The translations under genes and the position numbers were made by a program. The notes under the pieces were generated by a model. That model was not told the DNA's origin and ran no database searches. It worked only from the letters and a program-made list of their open reading frames with translations. This document shows positions 1 through 9,446 of a stretch of 64,000 nucleotides of DNA, one piece after another. Source of the DNA: AWTP1-13 sp033764875 (GTDB taxonomy: Bacteria > Pseudomonadota > Alphaproteobacteria > Rhizobiales > Hyphomicrobiaceae); the NCBI GenBank assembly GCA_033764875.1, contig JANRIO010000037.1:1-64000 (forward strand), given 5' to 3'. Position 1 is the first letter of the stretch, and every line of letters begins with the position of its first letter.

Positions 1-339
1 GGACCAGCCTGTGGCGCCCATCGCGGCCCAGTCGTCGTAGTCCGTTGCATGGCCGCGGATATAGATCATGGCGTTGATGGCCGAGGAGCCGCCGAGCATC
101 TTGCCGCGTGGCTGAAATCCGATCCGGCCGCCGAGGCTCGCCTGTGGGACCGTGTCGAAAGCCCAGTTGCGCAGCTTGCGGGGCACCATCAGGGCGGTGA
201 CGAACGGTGTGCGGAAGAAGGGGCTGTCCTCGGGCCCTGCCTCGATCAGGCAGACGCTGGTGCCGGGCGCCTCGGTGAGGCGGCCTGCGAGTGTTGCGCC
301 GGCCGAGCCGCCGCCGATCACGACGAAATCGAACTCCAT
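1..339 (-). CDS. GMC-family FAD oxidoreductase, N-terminal part
   Basis: Partial gene running off the left edge; 113 codons are visible. The N-terminus EFDFVVIGGGSAGATLAGRL is the GxGxxG dinucleotide-binding (FAD) motif of glucose-methanol-choline oxidoreductases, followed by an acidic strand end (CLIEAGPED) and the family stretch GKMLGGSSAINAMIYIRG near residues 85-102. Members oxidise alcohols such as choline or other primary alcohols with FAD. The ATG at 339 has a purine-rich GGGAGGGTGCC leader. The substrate cannot be told because the C-terminal catalytic half lies outside the window. It is co-directional with the metallo-hydrolase 212 bp upstream; that gap shows no feature. Confidence 0.88.
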   Translation of the reverse strand, partial: MEFDFVVIGGGSAGATLAGRLTEAPGTSVCLIEAGPEDSPFFRTPFVTALMVPRKLRNWAFDTVPQASLGGRIGFQPRGKMLGGSSAINAMIYIRGHATDYDDWAAMGATGWS

Positions 340-551
340 CGGCACCCTCCCCTGCGGCTCCGGCCTCTAGCGGGCGGATGCCGTTTGAGGATTGTTCTCG
401 GTTTGAGGTGGCGAGTAAAGGGTGGCAATGAGAGCCGCGCCGCATCAAGGGGCCTCTGCGCGAGGAACTCGCGAGCGGTGTCTCCTGCCGATGTGTCGAT
501 CCGCGCGGCGTCTCAGCGCGTGGGACACGTGCAGCCCTGGTCTCCCGTCGC

Positions 552-1616
552 TCAGGCGAGCGTCACGACCTGTCCCGGGCGCGCAGCGACAAAGCGTTCC
601 TCGGGGATGTTGCGGGCCAGGCGTGCTGCGGCAAGCGCCTCGCGCGGCATCTCGACGGCCTCGTTGGTAAGCTGGAATGTGCCCCAGTGGTGGCCCAGCG
701 CAGCCTTGGCGCCGCACAGTTCCAGTGCCTTCATGCTTTCCTCGGGATTCATATGGCTCGTGTGCATGAACCAGCGCGGTTCGTATGCGCCGATGGGGAG
801 CAGGGCCATGTCGATCACGGGATGGCGCTTGCCGACCGTCGCGAACACCTTGCCATCGGCGAAGGCGCTGTCACCCACGCAATAGATTTTGTGCTTCGGC
901 GTCTCGATGACGAAGCTCGCCCACAATGCGTGGCGGCGGTCGCCGAGGCCGCGGGCGGACCAGTGCACGGTCGGTTCGAGATGCACGCGCAGGCCGTCGC
1001 CGAGGTCGACGACGGCGTGCCAGTCAAAGGCTCGGGCGTCAATTTCTGGAACGTCACCGCGGACGATGGTGTCGTTGCCCAGCGGCGTGACGACAGGCGC
1101 GCGGTTCCGCTGCCAGATTCGGCCGATCATGCCGGTGTCCATGTGGTCGTAGTGGTTGTGCGTGACGAGGACGTAGTCGATCGGTGGCAGGTTCTCGAAG
1201 TCGATACCCGGCGGGTTCACGCGCTTGGGTCCGACGGCTTTCAGGGGGCTCGCACGCTTCGACCAGACGGGGTCGAGCAGAAGATTGCGGCCGGCAGCCT
1301 GGATCAGGAACGAGGCGTGGCCGACGTGGCAGATGCGCACCTCGTCGCGCGCGACGCGCTGCGGGGGCCGATCGGCGGCGTGCGGGCTCGGGAAGCTGTC
1401 CGGCCAACGCGCGCGCTGCTCCCAGAACTGCCACCGCAGAAGTTCCCAAGCGCTTCTCGGACCGGTGCCATCGGGATTGAAGAACAGCGTGCCGTCAAAA
1501 TGATCGGTCACAGGACCGGCGTAGTAGGCGTTGGCACGCCGAACCGTCAAGACAGTGCCCAAGCCGCCCGCAAGTCCGGCGGCGCCCAGCAGCTTGAGAA
1601 GACGTCGGCGGGTCAT
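552..1616 (-). CDS. Tat-exported metallo-beta-lactamase-fold hydrolase
   Basis: A 354-residue protein of the MBL-fold group that includes UlaG and NAPE-PLD-like hydrolases. The N-terminus MTRRRLLKLLGAAGLAGG is a twin-arginine signal with a likely cleavage after ANA near residue 30, so it should act folded in the periplasm. The metal motif is THNHYDHMD near residue 150 (HxHxDH); later ligand regions are EPTVHW, GDSAF and GHHWGTF. The twin-arginine ATG at 1616 was preferred over an upstream in-frame start because it begins a complete signal. The substrate is unknown; phospholipid- or lactone-type esters are family possibilities only. Confidence 0.85.
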   Translation of the reverse strand: MTRRRLLKLLGAAGLAGGLGTVLTVRRANAYYAGPVTDHFDGTLFFNPDGTGPRSAWELLRWQFWEQRARWPDSFPSPHAADRPPQRVARDEVRICHVGHASFLIQAAGRNLLLDPVWSKRASPLKAVGPKRVNPPGIDFENLPPIDYVLVTHNHYDHMDTGMIGRIWQRNRAPVVTPLGNDTIVRGDVPEIDARAFDWHAVVDLGDGLRVHLEPTVHWSARGLGDRRHALWASFVIETPKHKIYCVGDSAFADGKVFATVGKRHPVIDMALLPIGAYEPRWFMHTSHMNPEESMKALELCGAKAALGHHWGTFQLTNEAVEMPREALAAARLARNIPEERFVAARPGQVVTLA

Positions 1617-1667
1617 TGGTCCTCGTGAATAAGTTGGGTTCACTGCTTCATATAGAAACCGAGATGG

Positions 1668-1706
1668 CAAAAACAAAACCACCCGCGGGAGCCCCCGCGG
1701 GTGGTT
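1668..1706 (-). terminator. Rho-independent terminator of groEL
   Basis: A perfect 13-bp stem (1677-1689 paired with 1694-1706, arm AACCACCCGCGGG) with a 4-base loop lies 26 bp past the groEL stop codon. Read on the minus strand it is followed by a T-rich run (TTGTTTTTG). It separates the groESL operon from the downstream hydrolase gene. Confidence 0.9.
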
Positions 1707-1731
1707 GAGATTTCCAAGCCACAGGCTGGAC

Positions 1732-3375
<1,644 letters not shown>

Positions 3376-3414
3376 TTGTGAGGGTTCCTCAATCTGGATG
3401 GGCTGTTAGGGGGC

Positions 3415-3460
3415 GTCAGTGGTGGGCGCCGCGGGGTGAGGGGGCTGCGCCACCACTGAC
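3415..3460. repeat. Inverted repeat in the groES-groEL spacer
   Basis: The arms GTCAGTGGTGGGCGC (3415-3429) and GCGCCACCACTGAC (3447-3460) pair over 14 bp with one bulged G and a 17-base loop. The adjacent sequence on the same side repeats the GGTCAGT/GTGGTCAGT theme. It would form a hairpin in the groESL mRNA between the two cistrons, possibly a processing or stability element. There is no T run, so it is not a classic terminator. Confidence 0.5.
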
Positions 3461-3490
3461 CACTCACGACTGACCACCGACGAGGCGGGC

Positions 3491-3781
3491 TTATTTGTCG
3501 AGAACGCCCATGATGTCGCTCTCCTTCATGATCAACAGCTCCTGGCCGTCGATCTTCACCTCGGTGCCGGACCACTTGCCGAACAGCACCTTGTCGCCCT
3601 TCTTCACGTCGAGGGCCACGATCTTGCCGCTCTCGTCGCGGGCGCCGGGGCCGACCGCGATCACCTCGCCCTGCTGGGGCTTCTCGGCAGCCGTATCCGG
3701 GATGATGATGCCGCCGGCCGTCTTCGTCTCGCTTTCGACCCGGCGCACCACGACGCGATCGTGCAGAGGACGGAATTTCAT
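3491..3781 (-). CDS. groES: Co-chaperonin GroES (10 kDa)
   Basis: A 96-residue GroES that caps the GroEL ring. It starts MKFRPLHDRVVVRRVESE and carries the mobile loop ETKTAGGIIIPD near residues 17-28, which contacts GroEL. The core GEVIAVGPGARDESG and the end ELLIMKESDIMGVLDK are standard. The ATG at 3781 gives the normal family length; an upstream in-frame start would add 59 residues unlike the family. First gene of groESL, preceded by a sigma70-like promoter and a CIRCE operator. Confidence 0.98.
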   Translation of the reverse strand: MKFRPLHDRVVVRRVESETKTAGGIIIPDTAAEKPQQGEVIAVGPGARDESGKIVALDVKKGDKVLFGKWSGTEVKIDGQELLIMKESDIMGVLDK

Positions 3782-3854
3782 GTAGAAAACTCCCTTCGCA
3801 TGCGGGGCCCTTGAGCGCTGCCCCGGGGGTTTGATGAGCTGGAATTGGTGGCTG

Positions 3855-3881
3855 CTAGCACTGACGTTCAGAGAGTGCCAA
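3855..3881 (-). promoter_or_regulatory. CIRCE operator (HrcA binding site)
   Basis: CTAGCACTG-N9-GAGTGCCAA matches the CIRCE consensus TTAGCACTC-N9-GAGTGCTAA with three differences and the exact 9-base spacer. It lies about 75-100 bp upstream of groES, just downstream of the expected transcription start, where HrcA would block transcription until heat shock. Confidence 0.85.
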
Positions 3882-3893
3882 AGCCCGCGCAGG

Positions 3894-3921
3894 AGATAGA
3901 GAAGCCCCGTTTGGAAGTCAA
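3894..3921 (-). promoter_or_regulatory. Candidate groESL promoter
   Basis: On the minus strand TTGACT (3916-3921) and CTATCT (3894-3899) are 16 bp apart, resembling sigma70 -35 and -10 boxes. The predicted start of transcription falls right at the edge of the CIRCE element, which supports the call. Confidence 0.6.
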
Positions 3922-4221
3922 GCGACGCCCGCCGCGGACGGCGAAAAAATGTCGCCACGCCATGGCTTAATGTTGACGGATCGTTAACCGGTCGGCCGGC
4001 TCGCCCCGTCTGCCCGCCGCCCGCGCCGTGTGCACGAGGCCCTGGCCAAGGCAGTCGATCCCGGCGCGCCCCGAGCGCAATTTCTCATGCTGTGGCTTGG
4101 CCTTGGAGCCCCGGCCGCCGGTGTTCTGCACCGCCTCGTTGCCCCGTTACCACTGCAACCGGTCTCGAATCATCCTACAGCGTACCGCCATGTGCAGCTG
4201 CGAGACCGGAGAGAGGCTCCT
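3922..4221. other. Intergenic stretch between groES promoter and the 4.2 kb gene
   Basis: This 300-bp stretch separates divergent genes. It holds TTAATGTTGACGGATCGTTA near 3967, with a TTAACC hexamer at its end that resembles a CtrA half-site but lacks the paired 7-bp spacing. The frame of the next gene stays open upstream to a GTG at 4030, so part of it could be coding if a far upstream start is used. Nothing else is recognised. Confidence 0.4.
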
Positions 4222-4683
4222 TTGGCGTCCTTGAATTCCGTCCTGTCGGTGTTGAACGTCGGCCGTCGCGTGCGCGCCGACGGCATGCGGCTGCGCCCCG
4301 GTCGCAACATCATCCGCGGCATCTCCGGCCGCGCCTATGACTTCGAGGCCCATCCCGCAGCCTCGCTCGGCGAGCTCGACGGCGTCGCCGCCGTCTACAT
4401 CTACGCCCGCGACGTCTCCTCCACCGAGGCCCATTCCCAGCGCCTCGACGCGACCGAGGCCGACTGCAGGTTCGGCTACATCGCCGAGGCATCCGACATC
4501 GCCGAGGCGCACCGCAGCAACCTCCACGCCGGGCATTTCCGCGGCCTCGGCTACGACACGGCGCTCCTCGTGTGCATCGAGAACCCGATCATCCGGGCGG
4601 AGATCGTGGAGGACATCCTGTCGCTCCACCGGCCCGTGCTCAACGACCTACTCCGCAGCCAGAACGGTCGGCTGCGTGGTTGA
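4222..4683 (+). CDS. Conserved-looking hypothetical protein, possible GIY-YIG-like fold
   Basis: Not firmly recognised. The TTG at 4222 is chosen because GGAGAGAGG sits 5 bp upstream; the same frame is open from GTG 4030 and ATG 4090, but that extra sequence is proline- and alanine-rich and looks non-coding. The 153-residue product has VAAVYIYARD, then FGYIAEASDI with a downstream R and H, then CIENPIIRAEIVEDIL and a final RPVLN. The spacing recalls GIY-YIG nucleases, but the first motif is not a true GIY. Its last 36 bp overlap the 3' end of ccrM on the opposite strand. Confidence 0.55.
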   Translation: MASLNSVLSVLNVGRRVRADGMRLRPGRNIIRGISGRAYDFEAHPAASLGELDGVAAVYIYARDVSSTEAHSQRLDATEADCRFGYIAEASDIAEAHRSNLHAGHFRGLGYDTALLVCIENPIIRAEIVEDILSLHRPVLNDLLRSQNGRLRG

Positions 4684-5775
4684 GAGGCCCAGTTGTTTGC
4701 GCGCCTCTTCCCGCAAGGCGTCGATGGGCTTGCGTCGCCCATCGGCCTCGTAGTGCCAGAAGGTCCACCCGTTGCAGGCGGCCTTCCCTTGAACCTCCGC
4801 GCCGAGGCGGTGGATTGAGCCCTGCCTATTGGCAATCGCAAGGGTTCCATCCGCGCGCACCTCGGCGCGGACTTTTCCCTTCTCGTCGGTGAGCGTCGTC
4901 CCGGCATCCAGGATGCCGAGCTCGACGATGGCGCCGAACGGCACCCGCGGCTCCTGCCGCTTGGAGCGCATGGTCTCCAAGTCCGCGGGCTTCAGCGGCC
5001 GCACGCGGTCGATGCGCTCCTGCGCCGCCGCCGCGTAGGCCTTGTCCCGCTCGATGCCGATGAAGCGCCGCCCCAGCCGCTTGGCCACCGCCCCCGTGGT
5101 GCCGGTGCCGAAGAACGGGTCGAGCACCACGTCGCCCGGATTGCTGGTGGTCACCAGGATGCGATGCAGCAGCGCTTCCGGCTTCTGCGTGGGATGCGCC
5201 TTCTTGCCGGCGCCGTCCTTGAGCCGCTCCGGCCCTGAGCAGATCGGGAACAGCCAGTCCGAGCGCATCTGCACGTCGTCGTTGCCGGCCTTGGCCGCCT
5301 CGTAGTTGAAGGTGACGCGCGCGTTGGCATCGCGCCCGGCCCAGATCAGCGTCTCGTGCGCGTTGGTGAAGCGCTTGCCGCGGAAGTTCGGCATCGGGTT
5401 GACCTTGCGCCAGACGACGTCGTTCTGCAGCCAGAAGCCGAGGTCCTGCAGGGCGACGCCGAGGCGGAAGATGTTGTGATAGGAGCCGATCACCCAGATG
5501 GCGCCGTTGGGCTTCAGCACGCGCCTGGCCTCCGCCAGCCAGGCCCGCGTGAAGGCGTCGTAGGCCGCAAACGAGGTGAACTTGTCCCAGTCGTCGTCGA
5601 CGCCGTCGACGCGGGTGTTGTTGGGCCTGAGCAGGTCGCCGGCGAGCTGCAGGTTGTAGGGCGGATCGGCGAACACCAGATCGACCGTGCCCGTGGGGAG
5701 CTTGGCCAGCTCCTTCAGGCAGTCGCCGATGAGAATGCGGTTGGCAGGCAACGCGGCACGCGAACGCGAGGACAT
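4648..5775 (-). CDS. ccrM: CcrM-type adenine DNA methyltransferase (GANTC)
   Basis: A 375-residue beta-class N6-adenine methyltransferase. The catalytic motif DPPYN comes near residue 40, before the SAM-binding motif DPFFGTGTTGAVAKRLGRRF near residue 235; that order defines the beta class. The C-terminal domain (VPFGAIVELGILDAGTTLTD to ACNGWTFWHYE) of about 85 residues is the extension typical of CcrM and absent from most restriction methylases. CcrM methylates GANTC late in the alphaproteobacterial cell cycle. No restriction gene is adjacent, which fits a solitary regulatory enzyme. The ATG at 5775 gives the normal length. Confidence 0.95.
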   Translation of the reverse strand: MSSRSRAALPANRILIGDCLKELAKLPTGTVDLVFADPPYNLQLAGDLLRPNNTRVDGVDDDWDKFTSFAAYDAFTRAWLAEARRVLKPNGAIWVIGSYHNIFRLGVALQDLGFWLQNDVVWRKVNPMPNFRGKRFTNAHETLIWAGRDANARVTFNYEAAKAGNDDVQMRSDWLFPICSGPERLKDGAGKKAHPTQKPEALLHRILVTTSNPGDVVLDPFFGTGTTGAVAKRLGRRFIGIERDKAYAAAAQERIDRVRPLKPADLETMRSKRQEPRVPFGAIVELGILDAGTTLTDEKGKVRAEVRADGTLAIANRQGSIHRLGAEVQGKAACNGWTFWHYEADGRRKPIDALREEARKQLGLSTTQPTVLAAE

Positions 5776-5782
5776 GGAACGG

Positions 5783-5787
5783 GACTC
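5783..5787 (-). promoter_or_regulatory. GANTC site in the ccrM leader
   Basis: GAGTC (minus strand) lies 8 bp upstream of the ccrM start codon. In Caulobacter, GANTC sites in the ccrM leader let the enzyme's own methylation state feed back on its promoter; a similar role here is inference from position. Confidence 0.4.
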
Positions 5788-5879
5788 TCGACGCTGAACT
5801 AAACGCAACCAGTGCGGGCAACGGCCCACCCGCTCACCATAGCACGCCCCGCGCCGCGCAGGTTGCATGGCGGAGTCGT

Positions 5880-6250
5880 CACCCCTCTCCACCAGCCGTA
5901 GATTGGGTCAAGCGCAGCGCGACCCAACACCCACCGCCCTCTCCGCGGGCATGACGGTGAGAGAGAGCAGGCCCTTGGCCACACACTGGCGTCATCCCCG
6001 CGCAGGCGGAGATCCACGCCAGTCGGATGGACGCAAACGCCCTGTCGGCTTCGCGTGTCGCTCGACCTGTCCGGCGACTCTGTCCGCAGGCCTGCCTGGA
6101 TGCCCGCCTCCGCGGGCATGACGTCGGGAGTTGGCTGCCGGACGGCCCACACCACACCGTCATCCCCGCGCAGGCGGGGATCCACCGCCCACCGCCGTAG
6201 GTTGGGTCAAGCGCAGCGCGACCCAACACCCACCGGCGGCGCGCCAGGCA
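5880..6250. repeat. Cluster of REP-like palindromic repeats
   Basis: The 610-bp gap between ccrM and lysA holds two interleaved palindrome families. Family 1 appears twice (5896-5936 and 6195-6235), 41 bp with a single mismatch, built on GTTGGGTC...GACCCAAC. Family 2 is the ATGCCCGC/GCGGGCAT type: a perfect palindrome at 6100-6119, relatives at 5991-6018 and 6159-6186 (GTCATCCCCGCGCAGGCGG), and a half at 5938-5954. Similar copies recur at 49.45-49.54 kb. The open frames across it are by-products of the repeats. Confidence 0.8.
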
Positions 6251-6385
6251 AAGTAATCGAAGATCATCGGCACAAGTCCCCGACTGCAATGGCGCGGAGA
6301 CTAAGCCCAGAACTGTGACCGCCCAAGGACCGCGCGGTAGAGTCACGACGCCGGGCTCGCGCGACGCGTGCCCCGCCCGGCCGCC

Positions 6386-7663
6386 CTACCCCGCCAGCCA
6401 CTCCGGCACGCGGTCCTGGCCGATCAGATCCTCGTAGGTCTGGCGCGGGCGGATCAGGGCCCAGTCGGCGCCGTTGACCAGCACCTCCGCCACCAGCGGC
6501 CGGGTGTTGTAGGTGGAGGCCATGGCGGCCCCGTAGGCCCCCGCGCTCATGAAGGCGACGAGGTCGCCGCCGGCAAGCTCCGGCAGCGTGCGGTCCTGCG
6601 CCAGGTAGTCGCCCGTCTCGCACACCGGGCCGACCACGTCCTGCACCGCCGGCGCGCGCTGCGCGACCGCCTCCTGCACCGGCCAGATGTCGTGGTGCGC
6701 GTCGTACAGCGTCGGCCGGATCAAATCGTTCATGGCCGCATCGACGATGGCGAAGCGCTTGGCCGCGCCATGCTTGGCGTAGAGCACGCGGGCGACGAGC
6801 ACGCCGGCGTTGGCCACGATCATGCGCCCCGGCTCCAGCGTGATCGGCAGGCCGAGGTCGCCCAGCGTCTCGCGCACGATGCCGGCATAGGCCGCCGGCG
6901 ACGGCGGGATGTCGTTGGAGCCCTGGTAGGGCACGCCGAGGCCGCCGCCGATGTCGAGGTGGGCGAGGTGATGCCCGCCCTCGCGCAGCGTGCCGACCAG
7001 CTCGCGCAGCAGGCTGAACGCGTCCTTGAACGGCGCCAGGTCGGTGATCTGGCTGCCGATGTGCATATGGATGCCCGACACCTCGATGCCGGGCAGGCTG
7101 GCGGCCCTTGCATAGAGGCGCGGCGCCTCGTCGAAGGCGATGCCGAACTTGTTCTCCGCCTTGCCGGTCGAGATCTTGGCGTGCGTCTTGGCATCGACGT
7201 CCGGGTTGACGCGCAGCGCGATGCGCGCAGTCGCCCCCATCTCGGCCGCGACCGCGCTCAGCGCCTGGAGCTCGGGCTCGCTCTCCACGTTGAAGCCGAG
7301 GATGCCCTCGGCGATGGCGTGCGCCATCTCGGGCCTCGTCTTGCCGACGCCGGCGAAGATGATCTTGTTGGCGGGAACGCCGGCGGCGCGCGCCCGCCGC
7401 AGCTCGCCCTCCGACACCACGTCCATGCCGGCGCCGAGGCGGGCCAGCGTCCGGATCACGGCCTGGTTGGAGTTGGCCTTGATGGCGTAGCAGATCAGCG
7501 CCTCGAGCCCTTGCGCCTTGAAGGCGTCGGCGAGCACCCGGTAGTGCCGCTCGAGCGTCGCCGTGGAGTAGCAGTAGAAGGGGGTGCCCACGGCCTCCGC
7601 GAGGCCGGCAAGGCTCACGCCCTCCGCGTGGAGGACGCCGCCGACGTAGGAGAAATGATGCAT
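6386..7663 (-). CDS. lysA: Diaminopimelate decarboxylase LysA
   Basis: A 425-residue PLP-dependent fold-III decarboxylase converting meso-diaminopimelate to L-lysine. The PLP lysine is in CYAIKANSN near residue 62; the glycine-rich phosphate loop is HLDIGGGLGVPY; IHMHIGSQI and LEPGRMIVANAG are standard; the substrate cysteine is in VCETGDYLA. The ATG at 7663 begins MHHFSYVGGVLHAEGV, the normal start. The gene follows lptM with a 7-bp gap, the usual alphaproteobacterial pairing, and the two are probably cotranscribed. Immediately downstream is the palindrome cluster. Confidence 0.96.
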   Translation of the reverse strand: MHHFSYVGGVLHAEGVSLAGLAEAVGTPFYCYSTATLERHYRVLADAFKAQGLEALICYAIKANSNQAVIRTLARLGAGMDVVSEGELRRARAAGVPANKIIFAGVGKTRPEMAHAIAEGILGFNVESEPELQALSAVAAEMGATARIALRVNPDVDAKTHAKISTGKAENKFGIAFDEAPRLYARAASLPGIEVSGIHMHIGSQITDLAPFKDAFSLLRELVGTLREGGHHLAHLDIGGGLGVPYQGSNDIPPSPAAYAGIVRETLGDLGLPITLEPGRMIVANAGVLVARVLYAKHGAAKRFAIVDAAMNDLIRPTLYDAHHDIWPVQEAVAQRAPAVQDVVGPVCETGDYLAQDRTLPELAGGDLVAFMSAGAYGAAMASTYNTRPLVAEVLVNGADWALIRPRQTYEDLIGQDRVPEWLAG

Positions 7664-7670
7664 GCGGCCG

Positions 7671-7859
7671 TCAGCGCAGCAGGGGGTCGAGCACGAAGCC
7701 CTTCTTCGGAGCCGGATCGCCGGTGCTGCCGGGGATGGCCGTGTTGCCGACGTTCTGCGCCTCGGGCGGGGCCTCCAGCGAGCCGCGCACACCGCACGCC
7801 GACAGGCTCAGCGAGGCGACAAGCGCCAGTAGGACGGCCATGGCCAAACGGGGAAGCAT
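7671..7859 (-). CDS. lptM: LptM-like small lipoprotein
   Basis: A 62-residue lipoprotein. The signal MLPRLAMAVLLALVASLSLS leads into the lipobox LSAC, and the mature start CGVRGSLEAPP fits the LptM (YifL) pattern CGxxGxLxxP. LptM helps disulfide maturation of the LPS translocon LptD at the outer membrane. Position directly ahead of lysA supports the family assignment. The rest is a short flexible tail ending KKGFVLDPLLR. Confidence 0.85.
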   Translation of the reverse strand: MLPRLAMAVLLALVASLSLSACGVRGSLEAPPEAQNVGNTAIPGSTGDPAPKKGFVLDPLLR

Positions 7860-7946
7860 CCGGACCCCTGGTTGAGCTACTCTCCGCGCCGCCTTCGGGG
7901 CCGGCGGCCGCAGTGAGCCGCAGAAAGCCTCGCAAACGGCCAAACG

Positions 7947-7972
7947 TCCGCAAAACCTCGGGGTTTCGCGAC
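7947..7972 (-). terminator. Hairpin downstream of argH, possible terminator
   Basis: On the minus strand CGCGAAACC (7962-7970) pairs with GGTTTTGCG (around 7949-7957), with a G-T wobble and a CCGA loop, followed by a broken T-rich stretch. It lies just after the argH stop and before lptM, so it may end argH transcription. The T tract is weak. Confidence 0.35.
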
Positions 7973-7989
7973 GCTTGCTACACATAGCC

Positions 7990-9390
7990 TCAAACGCCCG
8001 GAGCTTCCAGCCGCTTTATCCAGGCCGCCGCCATTTTCGCGACGTTCTGTGGCGCGGTTCCCCCATAGCTGACCCGGCTCTTGACCGACTGCGCCACCGA
8101 CAGCACCGAAAAAACCTCTTTTGTTATAGCGGGATGCACCCCCTGCATGGCCGCCAGGTCAAGCTCCTCCAGCGCCACCTGCCGCGCCTCCGCCAGGGCC
8201 ACGATGCGGCCCGTGACGTGGTGCGCCTCCCGGAACGGCATGCCGAGCGCGCGCACCAGCCAGTCGGCGAGGTCCGTCGCCGTGGAGTAGCCCGCGCCCG
8301 CCGCCGCCGCCATGCGCTCCGGCACCGGCTGCAGGTCCTCGACGATGCCGGTGATGGCCTGGATGCCGAGCGTCATGCTGGCGAGCGCGTCGAAGGTGAC
8401 CTCCTTGTCCTCCTGCATGTCCTTGGAATAGGCGAGCGGCAGCCCCTTCATCACCATCAGCAGCGACTGGAAGGCCCCCGCGATGCGCCCGACCTTGGCC
8501 CGCACCAGCTCGGCCGCGTCCGGGTTGCGCTTCTGCGGCATGATCGAGGAGCCAGTCGTGAAGCGGTCGGACAGCCGGATGAATCCGAACTGCGGCGTCG
8601 TCCACAGCACGATCTCCTCGGCAAAGCGCGACAGGTGCACCGCGCAGATCGCGGCCGAGGCCAGCGTCTCCAGCGCGAAATCGCGGTCCGAGACACCGTC
8701 GAGCGAGTTGGCCATCGGCGCCTCGAAGCCCAGCGCCTGGGCGGTCGCGTGCCGGTCGAGGGGGAACGACGTGCCGGCCAGCGCCGCCGAGCCGAGCGGG
8801 CTCTGGTTGAGGCGCCGGCGGGCATCGGCAAAGCGGCCGCGATCGCGCGCCAGCATCTCCACATAGGCCATCAGGTGGTGGCCGAAGGTGACGGGCTGCG
8901 CCGGCTGCAGGTGCGTGAACCCCGGCATCACCGTGTCGGCATGGGCCGCGGCCTTGCGGGCGAGCGCCAGCTGCAGCGTGCCGAGGGCGGCGTCCGTGGC
9001 GTCGAGCCAGGCCCGCACGTAGAGGCGGAAGTCGGTCGCCACCTGGTCGTTGCGCGAGCGGGCCGTATGCAGCCGCCCCGCCGGCTCGCCGATGATCTCC
9101 TTGAGCCGGCTCTCGACGTTCATGTGCACGTCTTCCAGCGCGATTTTGAACTGGAAGCTGCCGGCCTCGATCTCGGCCAGCACCTGGTCGAGGCCCTTGT
9201 CGATGGCGGCGGCGTCCTCCCGGCTGATGATGCCCTGCGCCGCGAGCATGGCCGCATGCGCCTTCGACGCCTGGATATCCTGCGGAGCCATGGCCTTGTC
9301 GAAACCGACCGAGGCATTTATCTCCTGCATGATCTCGGCCGGTGACATCGTGAACCGGCCACCCCACATCTTGTTTGAACTGTCGGTCAC
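7990..9390 (-). CDS. argH: Argininosuccinate lyase
   Basis: Last enzyme of arginine synthesis, cleaving argininosuccinate to arginine and fumarate. The sequence holds NKMWGGRF at the start, SRNDQVATDFRL near residue 110, THLQPAQPVTFGHH, and the fumarase/aspartase-superfamily signature GSSIMPQKRNPD near residue 275 with the catalytic serine loop. The GTG at 9390 (VTDSSNKMWGGRF) is taken as start; the ATG at 9369 is possible. Length, about 466 residues, is normal. It is divergent from the tlpA-like gene with only 56 bp between the two start codons, so promoters must overlap. Confidence 0.96.
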   Translation of the reverse strand: MTDSSNKMWGGRFTMSPAEIMQEINASVGFDKAMAPQDIQASKAHAAMLAAQGIISREDAAAIDKGLDQVLAEIEAGSFQFKIALEDVHMNVESRLKEIIGEPAGRLHTARSRNDQVATDFRLYVRAWLDATDAALGTLQLALARKAAAHADTVMPGFTHLQPAQPVTFGHHLMAYVEMLARDRGRFADARRRLNQSPLGSAALAGTSFPLDRHATAQALGFEAPMANSLDGVSDRDFALETLASAAICAVHLSRFAEEIVLWTTPQFGFIRLSDRFTTGSSIMPQKRNPDAAELVRAKVGRIAGAFQSLLMVMKGLPLAYSKDMQEDKEVTFDALASMTLGIQAITGIVEDLQPVPERMAAAAGAGYSTATDLADWLVRALGMPFREAHHVTGRIVALAEARQVALEELDLAAMQGVHPAITKEVFSVLSVAQSVKSRVSYGGTAPQNVAKMAAAWIKRLEAPGV

Positions 9391-9446
9391 GGAGCTGCCC
9401 TGGGTTTGGGGCGCCGGGCCCCTCTGGCCAGCGGCGGGAAACACGA

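Noticed and set aside
49..885. Long plus-strand open frame over the first 0.9 kb
   Set aside because: It lies opposite the GMC oxidoreductase and metallo-hydrolase genes, whose motifs are clear; the frame is a by-product of GC-rich codon bias.
3965..3990. Possible CtrA site near TTAATGTTGACGGATCGTTA
   Set aside because: The two TTAA halves are 13 bp apart instead of 7; only a single TTAACC hexamer matches.
5799..6346. Open frames with PRRRAS- and RLRGDD-like peptides between ccrM and lysA
   Set aside because: These peptides are translations of the palindromic repeats and recur wherever the repeats lie.
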